Shown: positions 1 to 11,735 of the stretch, piece after piece | Layout of the letters: each line of letters begins with the position of its first letter | Numbering within the stretch: position 1 is the stretch's first letter | DNA from: Neodiprion pinetum | Taxonomy: Eukaryota; Arthropoda; Insecta; Hymenoptera; Diprionidae | Direction: 5' to 3' | Assembly: GCF_021155775.2 (NCBI RefSeq) | Contig: NC_060234.1 | Span: 22,190,026-22,254,025, forward strand | Length of the DNA stretch: 64,000 nucleotides | Program-made: the position numbers and the translations under genes | Notes under the pieces: model-generated | What the model was told of the DNA's origin: nothing | Databases searched by the model: none | The model's input: the letters and a program-made list of their open reading frames with translations, nothing else

Positions 1-3000
1 TGTTTGTCTACCTCGGAATATTATCGCGGCACGGTTTACAAAACTCACAATATCATTTACAAGTACCGTGTTAATACAAGGGCGATAAGCTCCCTTCCAC
101 ACATTTGGAGCACTTAAAACGGCCGCGTCATCGGGAGTGTCAAGGGGCGCTCGAGAGGGGTGTTTTAAAAGTTAAAACAATCCGTTTAAAAATTGCCTCG
201 CATCAGCGTTCGCGGGGCGCGTTACTCTGTGAGAATGCGTGTGTGCGGAAAGTGGCGCGAATGAAAGAATTGATGAGAAAAAAGGATAAAAAAAAAAAAA
301 AAAAAAAAAGAAAAAAGAAAAGAAGAGAGATCGTGAAAACACTGAAACAAAATGAAACGAGAGAAAAAGCGAAAATTTAAAATACCCGCCGCACAGCGTG
401 TTTTATCTCGATGCGTTGCGCCTCGTCTGCTGCAACCCCCGTTGCGTTTATGTCAAATATAACACGCACAATCGGGCGCCGGGTGTTCGAACTCGTTTAA
501 AAAGCTCCGCGTATCCTCGTTTGTATCTTTATCTCTCTCTCTCTCTTCTCAACGCACTCACGCCGCTCTCTCGTCGTTACCCTGATAAAATGGTCCGCGA
601 TACGCCTCGGTTAAAAGAGCATTCAATTTCATTCGGCCGATCTTGCCACAATGTTTAATCGTCCCATTCGTCCATTGACGTAACTCAAGTTGAGCGGCAC
701 CAGGATTCTTACAAGGAAAGTAACCGAGGTGTACCTCATCGATTTATTCATTCTGTGGCATGTTGTAGCGCATCGAAAAATATTGGACACGTATTCTTCT
801 ATAGGCTCATTTCGGAGTTTATGGGATGAAAGTCACCCTTGACGTTCGAAAAAATAAGGGATGCAAACTCTCGGTGTAAAAATGATGCGCCTGTGATTAT
901 CGTCTGTTAATATAGTGAATAATGGGCAATTGCTTTTATCGACAAATTTTACAGCGTTATCAAGAGATCCATGACAACAAATTCTTAGGGTGAAGTTTAG
1001 GCGTAGGTTTTAACCCTCAAGCAACCACTTTAGTACTTGACAAAAAAAATACGCGTCTGGCTTCTTTTTTTTTATGTACTTCAACGTATCTCAAAATGAA
1101 GAAAATTGGCGAGCTACACCTTGCGTACTTTCCTTGCTAGTAGCTCTCATTCTTTTCACGTTATTATCCGTAACCTTATTCGCGTGTAGGGCATTCTTGC
1201 CAAATTATTTTACCAACGTATAAACCATTTTGTCAAATAAATGATTAAATTGTCTTCAAAACGGCAGTAACTTAATTTGTCGATAAAACTTTACACAAAT
1301 TCCGTAGTGCAAAACGTTAACTTTAATCAAAACTGGAATAGAATACCCAGACTTTCTATTACTTTTAGAAGAATATTTATATTTATCATTTAGGAAGAAA
1401 AAATTACTTTCACAATTTTAATTACGAAATTGTCTTTTGTTTCTTATTAGTAGACGTCCTAAAAAACGATGGCGAAGAAAAACTTTACGACTAATTACGT
1501 TGGAATTATCGAGACGAAAGATTGAAATTCCACCGGATAAAGTATAGGAATTCAACACGCATGCTTCTGACATTATAATGAAAAATCCATTCCAAGCGTT
1601 AAACTGATTATTAAAATTGTTCTACGAAATTTTTGTGAAAATTCGTTTATCGATTGAATTTCTGGAATAGACAAGAATATATTGTGAGTGTAATTTTAAT
1701 ATACTGCGATGTATACCGAGTACTCATTAATAAACAATACGATTTACGAATTCCAAAAACAGATATCTACTATCTTGATACGTATAAACATTTAAAGCTA
1801 CTTATTGGTTCTCTAAATTTAACCGATTTTCTGGATTCTTATGATTGAAATAAGCTCCACTCATTCATTCATACATTGAAATCTTCTTTTTCGATCCAAA
1901 TTTGGCCCAGAGAATCTCGCAGAGGCTACTGGCGGTAATAAAACATATCGTGTATTTTATGCAAATTTTTTTTGTCTTTTGCATCCTTTTCCTACTTTAT
2001 GACCAACCGTTGAGGTTTTATCCTGCACAGGGTGCTCTAATTACGAGATAATTACTGCGGAGCGTTGGATGGGCTCTGCAGGCGTTGAAATCTGATGTAA
2101 ATGTACCGGAGCCTTTGATGTGTACGGTATTCCGTTGAATTGGTGTGAAATACCCTTGACCATTGAATTATTCATAACTTTAAGCCAGGCGTCAGCCCCA
2201 GTTCCGCATCATGCCGGGGGATCGCCAAATTTTTATCTCGCAGCAGACAATTTCGCCTAATTTGTATTCATTTTTTTTTTTTATTCAAAAAGAGAAAAGC
2301 GAAAAAAACGAAGGGTAACGAAACGCGAGAAAACAAAAGTATAAACAATTTCACAATTAAACAGCAAAAAGAAAACACCGACGTCAGGGAATCAAAGGAA
2401 AAGACATGCAATATCGAAATCACGAAACAACTCTTATCGAATTCAACGATCCAATAACTACCGAATTAACAAGAAAGCCATTTAATTTCGTTGTAAAAAT
2501 ACACGAAGTTTGTGCCTCAAGTATACTTATTCACGTTATTATTCATAATATCATCATTATTATCTCTATGAAAAAATATCAATCTTAATCGAGCGAGCGT
2601 AACAACTGAAATTAGAATTAAAATAATATTCTAGGGAGATTACAGAGAGCAGGAGAAATTATAACGAACAGCTATAGATTAAATTATTAGTATAACGGTT
2701 GAAAAATTTATAAAATTCATGGAATAACTTGTTACGCGAAATTTTGTGCAACAACAAATGAAAGTATAAAATTTCATGTTAATTCCATGGCGCATCCGCG
2801 TTAAAAGAATTCCTCGACACTTCCCAGTCTTCCAGGTTTTCCAGACAAATGGCCATCCTTATTTGAATACAAAAATTAAGCCACGGAATTTCATCGTTTG
2901 GATGTATAAGCCCCGATGCCGCGGTTCAATCCGATTTCTCGTATTTCCTTGAAATTCCAGTCAGTGCATATTGAACGAATTTGAGAGTGGAAAATTTTGG

Positions 3001-3937
3001 AATGAAAGCGGGCAAAACGCGGATCCCCAAGGGCCGGGATTCGCGGCATTGATACACCAGTTACACCCGGATTGTTCGTGGCATGAGCTCGTGAAGATAA
3101 TTAAAAAGGTGGGCAAGGGTCGCGTGCCTATTTACGTGTCTGACCAAGCAGCCACGAGCACATTATGCACACCGCGCGTAGTCGTGGAAAATTAAATTAT
3201 CCATTTTGCAAGGGTAGAATTTTGCCCACGCGTCAGTTACGCATTTACGGAAATTGCCGAAAACGCAAACGGAAAAACGAAACAACCAATTGTTTTATGT
3301 TCTTCGAATAATTGTGTAGAACTAAAAAATATTGTAAGCTCTAGGTTGCCGCCAAGTGGATTGCAATATTCCAGACCATGCAATGTTCAAATTCAATTAA
3401 TTATACGAGATGTTGTTTCATTTCCACGTACACGTACAGCAAACGTCTCTAGGGGTGTTTTTCGTCGGTATACTTATTTTTCGGCATCTCGTGAACGGTC
3501 GTAATTAAGTAAATAAACGAAAATGGGATTGTTCTTAATCTATTATTTTTCCACATTGCCTTGTTCATAGATAATTAGTTACAGGAGTGAAAGCAACGTC
3601 TTTGATGCAAAAAAAAAAAAAAAACAAAAGGATGAAACGTGTGGAAATTGAACTAGGAAGTTGGCTGACCCCCCGGTATGGCTTTCTTCACGCATGCGCA
3701 TTTTCCGATAACTCAATTTTACGCACCGCCAGTGACGTCGTTGGGTTGGGTTCAACCTGAAGCTAACACGATTAGGTTAAGTTTCATGAAATCGAGCCTG
3801 CGCTTAAATCTGCTTCTCTCAAATCATTGTATTACATTCTTATCTTTCTCAAATATCTCTTGATAGGTGTTGGAAAAAATAGCGTGCGTCACATGTGCGG
3901 ATGAGCGGTATCTTTGATTCGTAAGATTACAGCGCTG
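1..3937. other. Gene-free stretch
   Basis: Poly-A at about 287-309, (CT)n at 533-546, and a poly-A run near 3609. A GC-richer block at about 2990-3195 is open on the plus strand for 74 codons but lacks splice or family support. Nothing else is recognised. Confidence 0.6.
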
Positions 3938-4072
3938 GTAGCCTCTCGAAAAAAAACCCTCAACTTGGTTGTAAATTCACACCCTAAACTTTTTTCTTAT
4001 GGGAATTTAGCATTATTTATAAGTTGGGGGTGCGAATTTACACCCAAGTTGGGGTTTTTCCGCGAGGGCACC
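3938..4072. repeat. Short foldback (hairpin) element
   Basis: Arms of about 50 bp (3941-3991 and 4019-4070) are reverse complements with a few mismatches; both contain AAACCC.CAACTTGG, GTGTAAATTC and CACCC. The loop is under 30 bp. Outer flanks (GATTCGTAAGATTA at left, its complement near 4120-4135) show weaker extension of the same symmetry. Confidence 0.7.
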
Positions 4073-4553
4073 TTTGCGGTTTCCCTGGTGGAAATAATTT
4101 CGATACCCCACTACGAATCTAATCTTACGATTAACTAGAGAAATTTGGACATTTTCGTAGTTCCGGCTTTCAATTTTTCGTAAGTCATCGTACTTTTCTC
4201 GTAGATTATCGTCATATGTTACAATTTGTAGAATGGCTCGTATTTACGCGATCGTTTTTCTTGTATCAAATGTTGAAATGGATATACTTTGTTTGAGCAT
4301 ATCGTGAAATTCCCGGTTTAGAAAAATATGGAATGTTAGTTTTTTTTATATATGGCTTACCTATTGAGACAAGGTGAGTTCAAAAACGTAAGACAGATTC
4401 TCTAAATCCGTCTAGATCATACTCATAAGATGAGATCAGTTTTCGAATGTACTTGACTTGTCTGCTATGAGTTTTCCTTGTGAAAGAGATGCGACATCTA
4501 GCAGTGATTCAAGAGTTCATAGAGTTCATAAAGAAGCTGTACCTTTCAACGAA

Positions 4554-4795
4554 ATTCTAAGAATACTACGAAACAAAAGTTTGTGTTCTCTTGGTCCGAA
4601 ATTGTAAGTATCTTTCACAGAATATTGCGACTTTTTGTAATTTTTTGTAGACTGATAATTTTTTACGAAATTCCACGAGTTTCTATGAACGAAATATAAA
4701 TTTTCTTTTCGTTGGAAGTTGTAATCATCTTTTATAGAAAACTGTAGATTTTTATAATATTTGTAGAGTTATGTAATTTTCTATGCAAAATATTA
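4554..4795. repeat. Degenerate tandem duplication, unit about 117 bp
   Basis: Two adjacent units align along their length: both run from a CTA(C/T)GAA start through GTTGTAA.(C/T)ATCTTT(C/T)A(C/T)AGAA to TTTGTAGA and an AATTTT end. Identity is moderate, so the duplication is old. No coding content. Confidence 0.45.
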
Positions 4796-5750
4796 TTCTA
4801 TGCAATATATTAATTATAGTGATTTTTCCCCTAGTGTTTCGTTACGTTAACGTTGTTAAGTTCAGCCTCACAAATTACCAGGAAATCACTTGTTAATCGT
4901 TGATGATTTCAAAGCGAGTGGCTCTTCGACTAAGTCAGAAATATGAAGCTCGGCACAATTTTATAAATTTTAAGAAAAGAATCGTTTTGATACAACATAA
5001 ACAATATAACTGATCACAGTGCGAATGTCATCGTTTGGACTCTGATTTGATTCGTGTAATATAACGAAAAAAAGTGACGTTCATGTGTTTCATAGTCATA
5101 GGTTCAGAACTAAGTAAAAATATACGAATTAGTCATAATTATTAGATTACTTTAAATTGATTTGACGAACTACGGAGCTCTCTATGAGACATAGACGTAG
5201 AGCTAGTAGTCTACGAAGCCCAAGTTTATGTTCATGTAAGCAGGTAAACATGGTTTAACAATCTATAGCACCCTTGAACCAACTGGATTCTACGATGAAA
5301 CCATCACAAAATAACCGTGATTTTGTTCTATAATAATTCTCTGCATTTGGAAGTTACGAATGCCTACCAAAAGTAGTTTATACATAAGAACGAGTGCCAA
5401 ATAAATTCGTATAAAAAGTAGTTACATCCCCTCAAAAAGCACTTCTAATGCAAAAACCTTTCGCCAAGAACATCAAAAATGGATTCTCATCCTTTATGAA
5501 GAAAGGATTCAAATAACATATCATTGCCAAGTACATGTCTGTTAATTCACAATAAAAGCATGATTGAAACTCAACCCTTAGCTTCCACATCTCTTTGGAA
5601 TCACACTGCTGTCACGCTAGGAACAGATTGATCTTAATAATTCAATCGGTTCTTCTGTATTTTCATCAATGTATAAGTTATTTTGTTTTTTATTCATACT
5701 TAATTATCACTTGTTTTAAAACCCTCGTTTGCTAAAGCTCGCTCGCTAAA

Positions 5751-5957
5751 GAACTACGAAACATTAGTCATGAAAGTCAAAAATCACCAGGTCAAGGACC
5801 TGGACAACCAGAACTACGGAGCGCTTGTCCTGGAAGACGAGTTTCACTAGGTAGCGGACCTGGAGCACAGAAACTACGGAGCGTTGGTTCCTCAAGTCGG
5901 ACCCGGAGCGCAGGATTCAGGAGGTAGAGAACCCGGTACTCGAAATCTGCGGAGCAC
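5751..5957. repeat. 60-bp minisatellite inside the foldback
   Basis: Units start at 5751, 5811 and 5871, each with GAACTACGRA or AAACTACGGA, exactly 60 bp apart. Units share TCAC.AGGT and GGACCTGGA. The third unit is shortened. Composition is GC-richer than the surroundings. Confidence 0.7.
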
Positions 5958-6223
5958 AATTCTTATACGTCCGTTCTACCGCGCGGTTGTTTCCAGACTG
6001 AGGAATTCGGCTAGCTGATTTTCGATCGATGACGTCGAGAAAAAAAAAATTTTGGGTGACGTCACCTTCTGAACATCCGAACATCCAAACTTTGGTTTCG
6101 AACTTTAATACTATCTATGTATGATGTATGATGTATGATGTATGATTCGTAGTCTGACAAGCTTGGGGTCAGTCTGATCCCAGTGTGGCAGCAGTGTGAT
6201 TCCAGAGAGATGTGGAAGCTAAG

Positions 6224-6454
6224 TGTTGCTGTATAATGTATGTGAGTCTGAGAGCGATAGGTAATGAAGACATGTATTAGAAGTTTTGGTATGTTAAGTA
6301 TGCGTGATGCGTAATACATATGCGTCTGTGTCTGTACGCGTGAATCTGCCTAGCAACGACGTAGTCCCAAGCTAAGCCTCGAAATGTACACACACGCTGT
6401 GATTGTTTCTGTTTTCCGAATATAATGTTATACTCCTAACCAGACTTTGTTACC
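6224..6454. mobile_element. 231-bp insertion with 5-bp target duplication CTAAG
   Basis: The left foldback arm, read as reverse complement, has an uninterrupted GAAGCTAAGGGTTGAG. The right arm reads GAAGCTAAG (to 6223), then 231 unrelated bases, then CTAAGGGTTAAG (from 6455). The duplicated CTAAG on both sides marks an insertion after the arms formed. The insert starts TGTTGC and ends TTGTTACC, with no clear terminal inverted repeats and no coding frame; class unknown (SINE-like or MITE-like). Confidence 0.65.
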
Positions 6455-6700
6455 CTAAGGGTTAAGTTTCAATCATGCTTTTATTGTGAATTAACAGACA
6501 TGTACTTGGCGATAGTACGTTATTTGAATCTTTTTTGATAAAGGATGAGAACACATTTTTAATGTACTTGGCGAAAGGTGCTTGTTGGGTGGATACCAAA
6601 TACCACGTATTTTGTATTCCAATGCTTGGTGGATATTCGAGTAGGTGATAACGAAGACGGAATCATAAAGCCTCGAACGAAATCTCCGGGCGTTCAACAT

Positions 6701-8398
6701 TGATTGTAAATCTCCGGAGGGCCCTTGTCCCCACCAACACTACGCACCTACTCGCCCTTCTGCATCCGCCTAGGATGGTTGATCAAACTTTGAAATTACA
6801 GGAATATTACTCGACCAATTAATTCACCGATGATAAATCTATAACGCAATCAACCGTAAACGGATTATACCAAATACCAGAGTGAGGTTTATTTGGAAGG
6901 AGACGAATCGGAAGAATAAATTAATACTGTACACATACCTACGGGTAAATACGAGAGAACGACCAAAATCGTGAGGAAACGTTCATCATTTTCACGTGAC
7001 AAATTGCGTCTTGAAATCTTATTTAAATAAATATTACACGTATTTTATCTGTGTACGTATTCCTGCCGAATAACGTATTCATTGGTCGTCTCAGCAATCA
7101 AAAATCAATCATCGAACAAGTCGTAATCGATGTATACGTTACATGATATATTGTATAAGAGTGATGGTAACAACAACGATGACGGCCGTGTAACAATGGT
7201 ATATGATTCGTTTTCATCGGAAATAAAGAAGTAAATGGGAAGAAAAAACCGACAATATTCGATATTTGATATCCATTATTAAACTTTATACATACCTGTA
7301 TGTATAGATATACAGACATATCTTATAAACGAATTGTGTAATATACCGTATTTCAGCTGATCGTGCAGCAGGATAGCTTACTTTGAAAGTCATAAAAGAT
7401 CCGGGTGTAGACATGCAGCTTTTCAGATCTTACATATTATTACACTCTTCACTTTTCTTTCTCCATATTTTATAACGAGCGAATATCTCAGAAGCGGAAA
7501 AAGGAACAAGAAAAGGTTTTGCAGAAAGCTTATCATGATGCTGACATGGGTTGATTGGTGGATTTCTCCATTTTTAATATTCTGCAAGTAACGTTGAATT
7601 TTATTTAGGGGTAGACGTATTCCGGATATGAGCAGCTAATAGTAGGATCAAAGACAAATTCAGAGACGAGTATAAAAAAAATTGTAAAAGAAATAATAAT
7701 AATTATTTTTCGAGTATTTTAGTTATTTATTTTTTTTGTATTTCTCTGAATATGAATATTTTTCTTTCATTATTCTTATTTTCTCTTTCATTTACCTCAG
7801 CTTTCGCACGTATTTATTATTCCTCACCCTCGCTGAAAATATCGTAACCATAATCCACGAGCCAAATTAAAGTTATAAAGAATGTTTATACTTATATCGT
7901 TTTAAACTTTCCCCAATTTTCCATCCGCAAGAAAGCTCTTCAGCGCAAGTGTCATGAGAAATAATGAAAATGTGCGGAAGCGAGTATAAAAAATAATGGC
8001 AAAAATTCAAAAACTACATTTTCTCTCTTCACATCTTTCAATTCGTTGCTGATTTCGCTGTTGGCTGCCAATATCGGAAATACGTATTCACTATTTAAAA
8101 TTACTTGGAAAATTTCGAAAATCGCACAATCCAAAAGTCTTCCCCTTTCAAGTCCAAACACGTAAATCATATCTCTGCAGTGTACAAATAGTCAGAGTAT
8201 AGATATCGTGCAGTGGGATACAATGCATTGCGGCCCAGGAGTATGCATTATATATATATATATATATAAGAACACGATGCAGACCTGCCATATACGTACG
8301 TAAACTACGTACACGAATGCATGCATGGTGAATAAACGGGAATACAGCAGCGTCCGTAAATCCATACATTATACAGGTATACAATATGTGCATGCATT

Positions 8399-8432
<34 letters not shown>

Positions 8433-11261
8433 CATAATACACATATGATATAAGTTCGCGAATGAATATTTGATAACAACTTCTCAGCGCGGGTATAATT
8501 TTGCCGTAAATACACAGCCCCGGACGTACGTGCATGCATGTATATCGTACATGTGTGTGTGTGTGTGTGCGTGCATAGAAGAAACGAAATTAGTCGTAGG
8601 TTACATGCCAGCGTAAAACTTTCAAGCTTAATTAATTTGCGGCGAGCCATTACAATCGGGGGCGTTTATACTTTGTGTGTATATTAAATCCTATATTCGT
8701 ATACGACTCGTGTATGTCACACATATTACGGACGCGTATGTACGTGGTATATGTGTGCGTAGGTATATTCATGATATACATCTGCAGGAACCAGCAGTAT
8801 ATAATCCCGAAACTTTCCTTGCTTTAGGCTCAGAGGCAGGAACCAGCATGCTGTGTGCAACGAGCCGCAACCGCTAATTGTAAGTAACACGTCTTATACG
8901 TATAACAAACGCTTCGTCGTGTTACGAATTGCGATATTAATTCCAGAATCGATTTATACTTATGTGGCAGAAAAATTTCCCCCAAGGCAAGTCACTCAAA
9001 CATGTATTCGGGCGTGCAAAAGAAAATTCCGAGTACTTTTTATAGTATGTTTAGATAGTTTACAAGTAAATACGAAGTTTAGGAGAAAATAAGTAAAAAA
9101 AAAAAAAAAATTCAAACATTGTTCAATTACGTGATATAAGAATAAAATGGGCACCTCTAAATATCAATATTAAGAGCTTATATTTGGCTGAGATTTTCTA
9201 TTTGAGATGCTGTACCAAAATTTTGATGCGCGTTTGACAATGAGACAGAGATTTTTTTTTATTTTGGCACATTCATGAAGGAATATGTATGAAAAATATT
9301 GCAGTTTATTTGCTTGATAAAAAAATAAAAGTCGCTATGATTATTTTAAGTTACCGGATGAACAGTGTTTATCGATATTCGGAATGAAAATTTAGGATAA
9401 ATGCTAATTAGAACATCGTTTCTTGCAATAATACAAACTAAAACCGTCTAATATTTATACACGTGTCATATAATTTTTTTTGTAATTCTACTAAGAACAA
9501 TTTCCACACCATTTCTACAAATACATGTTAAAAATAATTTCGAGAGGTTTTTAGCCTCCTTTGAAAAAATAAAGGCACCTTCTGGACATACTGACAAAAT
9601 TTGGGTATTTTTAAAGAACTCTTTTGCACGTACGTGTGACAGTTGCATGGCTGTGTGCGAAAATAATTGAACTCATGCGACATCCACTTGTATGTTGGTT
9701 ATTATTTTATTTTGGTTCGTTCGTTCTGTACGACAGGCTTGTGAATGTGTATTACCTGGATACCTTTGAGTACCGTTTCATGCATACCAAGATTATACCC
9801 GACTTGTGAAAGAGGATGAAGAAGTGAATAAACAAGTGATCTGAGTAAATAAAAAAATTTTACGGCAGAGAAGCTGACCTAGCTTAACTTCGTTAAAAAT
9901 GTATAGGATCAACGTAGATCCGGATAATTTTCCGAACTGTAAACCGAGTCTAACAACCGCTGGATGAAATTAAAAATACAACATCTGCGGGAAGAATCCG
10001 AGTCTGCTTTTATAATTATACTACAGCTGTATACTTAAGCTGCAGCTATGAAACGGTAAATGAGTTAGGAATAAGTACACGAATACTGATGAATAAAATC
10101 TGAGACGTGATCAATTTTCAACCGAATTCGGTAGTTGAATTTTTGTACCGTTAATTAATTGATCATATTCGTATTCGTGACATGTCATGTTTATGTTTTC
10201 TGCAATTTCTTAAGAATGGTGTCCAATGAAATTGTACGGCATTCTTTGAAAACCTTAATGCAGTTTAGCATTGTGTATGTTCTTAAAACACGATTAGATC
10301 ATTCGATTTTTAGGTTATCAAGTTACCTGATTTTAAGCTCGGATACAAGCTAAAGACAGTCATTGCATACGATGACTGTAATTGAGAGTAGTAAAAATAT
10401 GAATTAACTTGTAAAAATTGTAATAAAACAGAAACCGATCGCCAATTATAAATACAATTTAAATTTTATTTCATTCTTAAACTACTCTACAGAAATTTAA
10501 TTTCTAATTAAAATCGCCCTAATTACAAAATGTAATCAGACAGTACCCGATACCGCGTACGTAACAAATCATCGTAACGAATGCAGGGAACTTGGAGGCT
10601 GTAGAAAGATACATGGAGAGAGGATTGCGTAGATGAGAAAGAGACCAGAGGGGTGGGTAGATAAGCATGGAAGATGGATAAAACATGCCTGAAGAAGGAA
10701 AAAAAAAAAAGAAACGCAGATGAGAGAAAAGTCGATATAGGTTTTTTGCCGGCGGTTTTTTTCTACGAAAAATTCTTACACGTGTCTCTTTCCTCGAGGC
10801 ATCCTGCATCAGCGAGCACCTTCATCCCCGTTTCTTCCTATTTCGCGCCTTCATCCCCAACGGCCCCGGAGGCGCGGTAGCACGGGCTGATTCTTAATAT
10901 TCTTTTGACTTGATGAGCCGGTGCCGAAAACACATTTTCCGTGTACTTCGGTGGTTGTTTCCAACTCTACAGGGGCTGCAAGTCTACTTCCCATCCTAGG
11001 AAACTCGCGAATGTACCAAAGGGAGGCTTCGGCAACGAGCGAGATTCCAGAAACCCTGGGGCTACTCAGGCACCACACCCCCCTGCTTTATTGCACGTAC
11101 GAACGGCGTGGAAAAACACGTGGAAAGAACCAAAGAAAATACGAGCTACTGGTGTTCGCTACTCGTACCGACGCCGAACAAAATTCATTCAGGCGTCGGT
11201 GAAACATCGAAACGATCGATCAGGGGTTGATCGCTGTGTAAAAAAAAGTATACAATGACGA
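6701..11261. other. Gene-free stretch
   Basis: AT-rich, with the microsatellites at 8251-8569 and a poly-A run near 9096. Reading frames are short and of low quality. Confidence 0.6.
8251..8569. repeat. Microsatellite cluster: (TA)n and (TG)n
   Basis: A (TA)n run lies near 8251-8270, a TATATACA-type run at about 8399-8432, and (TG)n at about 8553-8569. The reading frames over them are Tyr/Ile-rich artefacts. Confidence 0.85.
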
Positions 11262-11735
11262 CGATTGCAAAGATTACACGCTCATCGTAGAGAATCCCCA
11301 CGATTGCAAAGGGATTTCAAATATTACAGAAAGATTACACAGATTGCAATATGATTACAAAGATACGTAAGTGATTACAAGGATTTCGAGGATTATTATA
11401 CAGAAAGAATATGAAGAATACAAAGGAATTACAAGCGATTACAAGGGATTATGAATGTAGTATGGGTTATTTAGAAAATTACAGGAATTTCAAGAATTAC
11501 GAAGGTAACATGAGAGATAGAAAGAAATTACGAAGTATTTCGTAGGGTTTCAAAGACGACAAGGAATTTCAAAGATTACCAGGACTTCAAGGATTACAAC
11601 GATATCACGAAAATTACAAAGATTCGAAGTGTTTCAAATATGATAAAAAAAAAAAATGGAAATTGATTACAAACCGTTACAGAGGATTACAAAGTTTATA
11701 TGGGAATGCAAAGAATGACAGAAATTTAAAACTTA
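11262..11735. repeat. Degenerate GATTACAAAG array, period about 9-10 bp
   Basis: About 470 bp is built from variants of GATTACAAAG, GGATTTCAAR and GAATTACRAG in one orientation with short, irregular spacing. It is purine-rich on the plus strand. No single unit is exact, so ordinary repeat masking may miss it. Confidence 0.7.

Larger units (their letters stand above)
5340..6700. repeat. Large imperfect inverted repeat (foldback element)
   Basis: The left arm (about 5455-5615) and right arm (6176-6223 plus 6458-6600) are reverse complements at roughly 85 percent. Shared blocks include CTTTTATTGTGAATTAACAG, ACATGTACTTGGC, GGATGAGAA and CTTGGCGAAAGG. Weaker similarity extends outward on both sides. 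The right arm is interrupted by a 231-bp insert. The centre holds a 60-bp tandem array and a (GTATGAT)n tract at about 6118-6145. No transposase reading frame is visible, so this is a non-autonomous element or a rearranged duplication. Confidence 0.75.

Noticed and set aside
105..380. 91-codon Lys/Arg-rich frame
   Set aside because: It begins at a TTG codon and its basic run is a translated poly-A/AAG tract.
8148..8650. Minus-strand frames rich in Tyr and Ile
   Set aside because: They are translations of TA and TG microsatellites.
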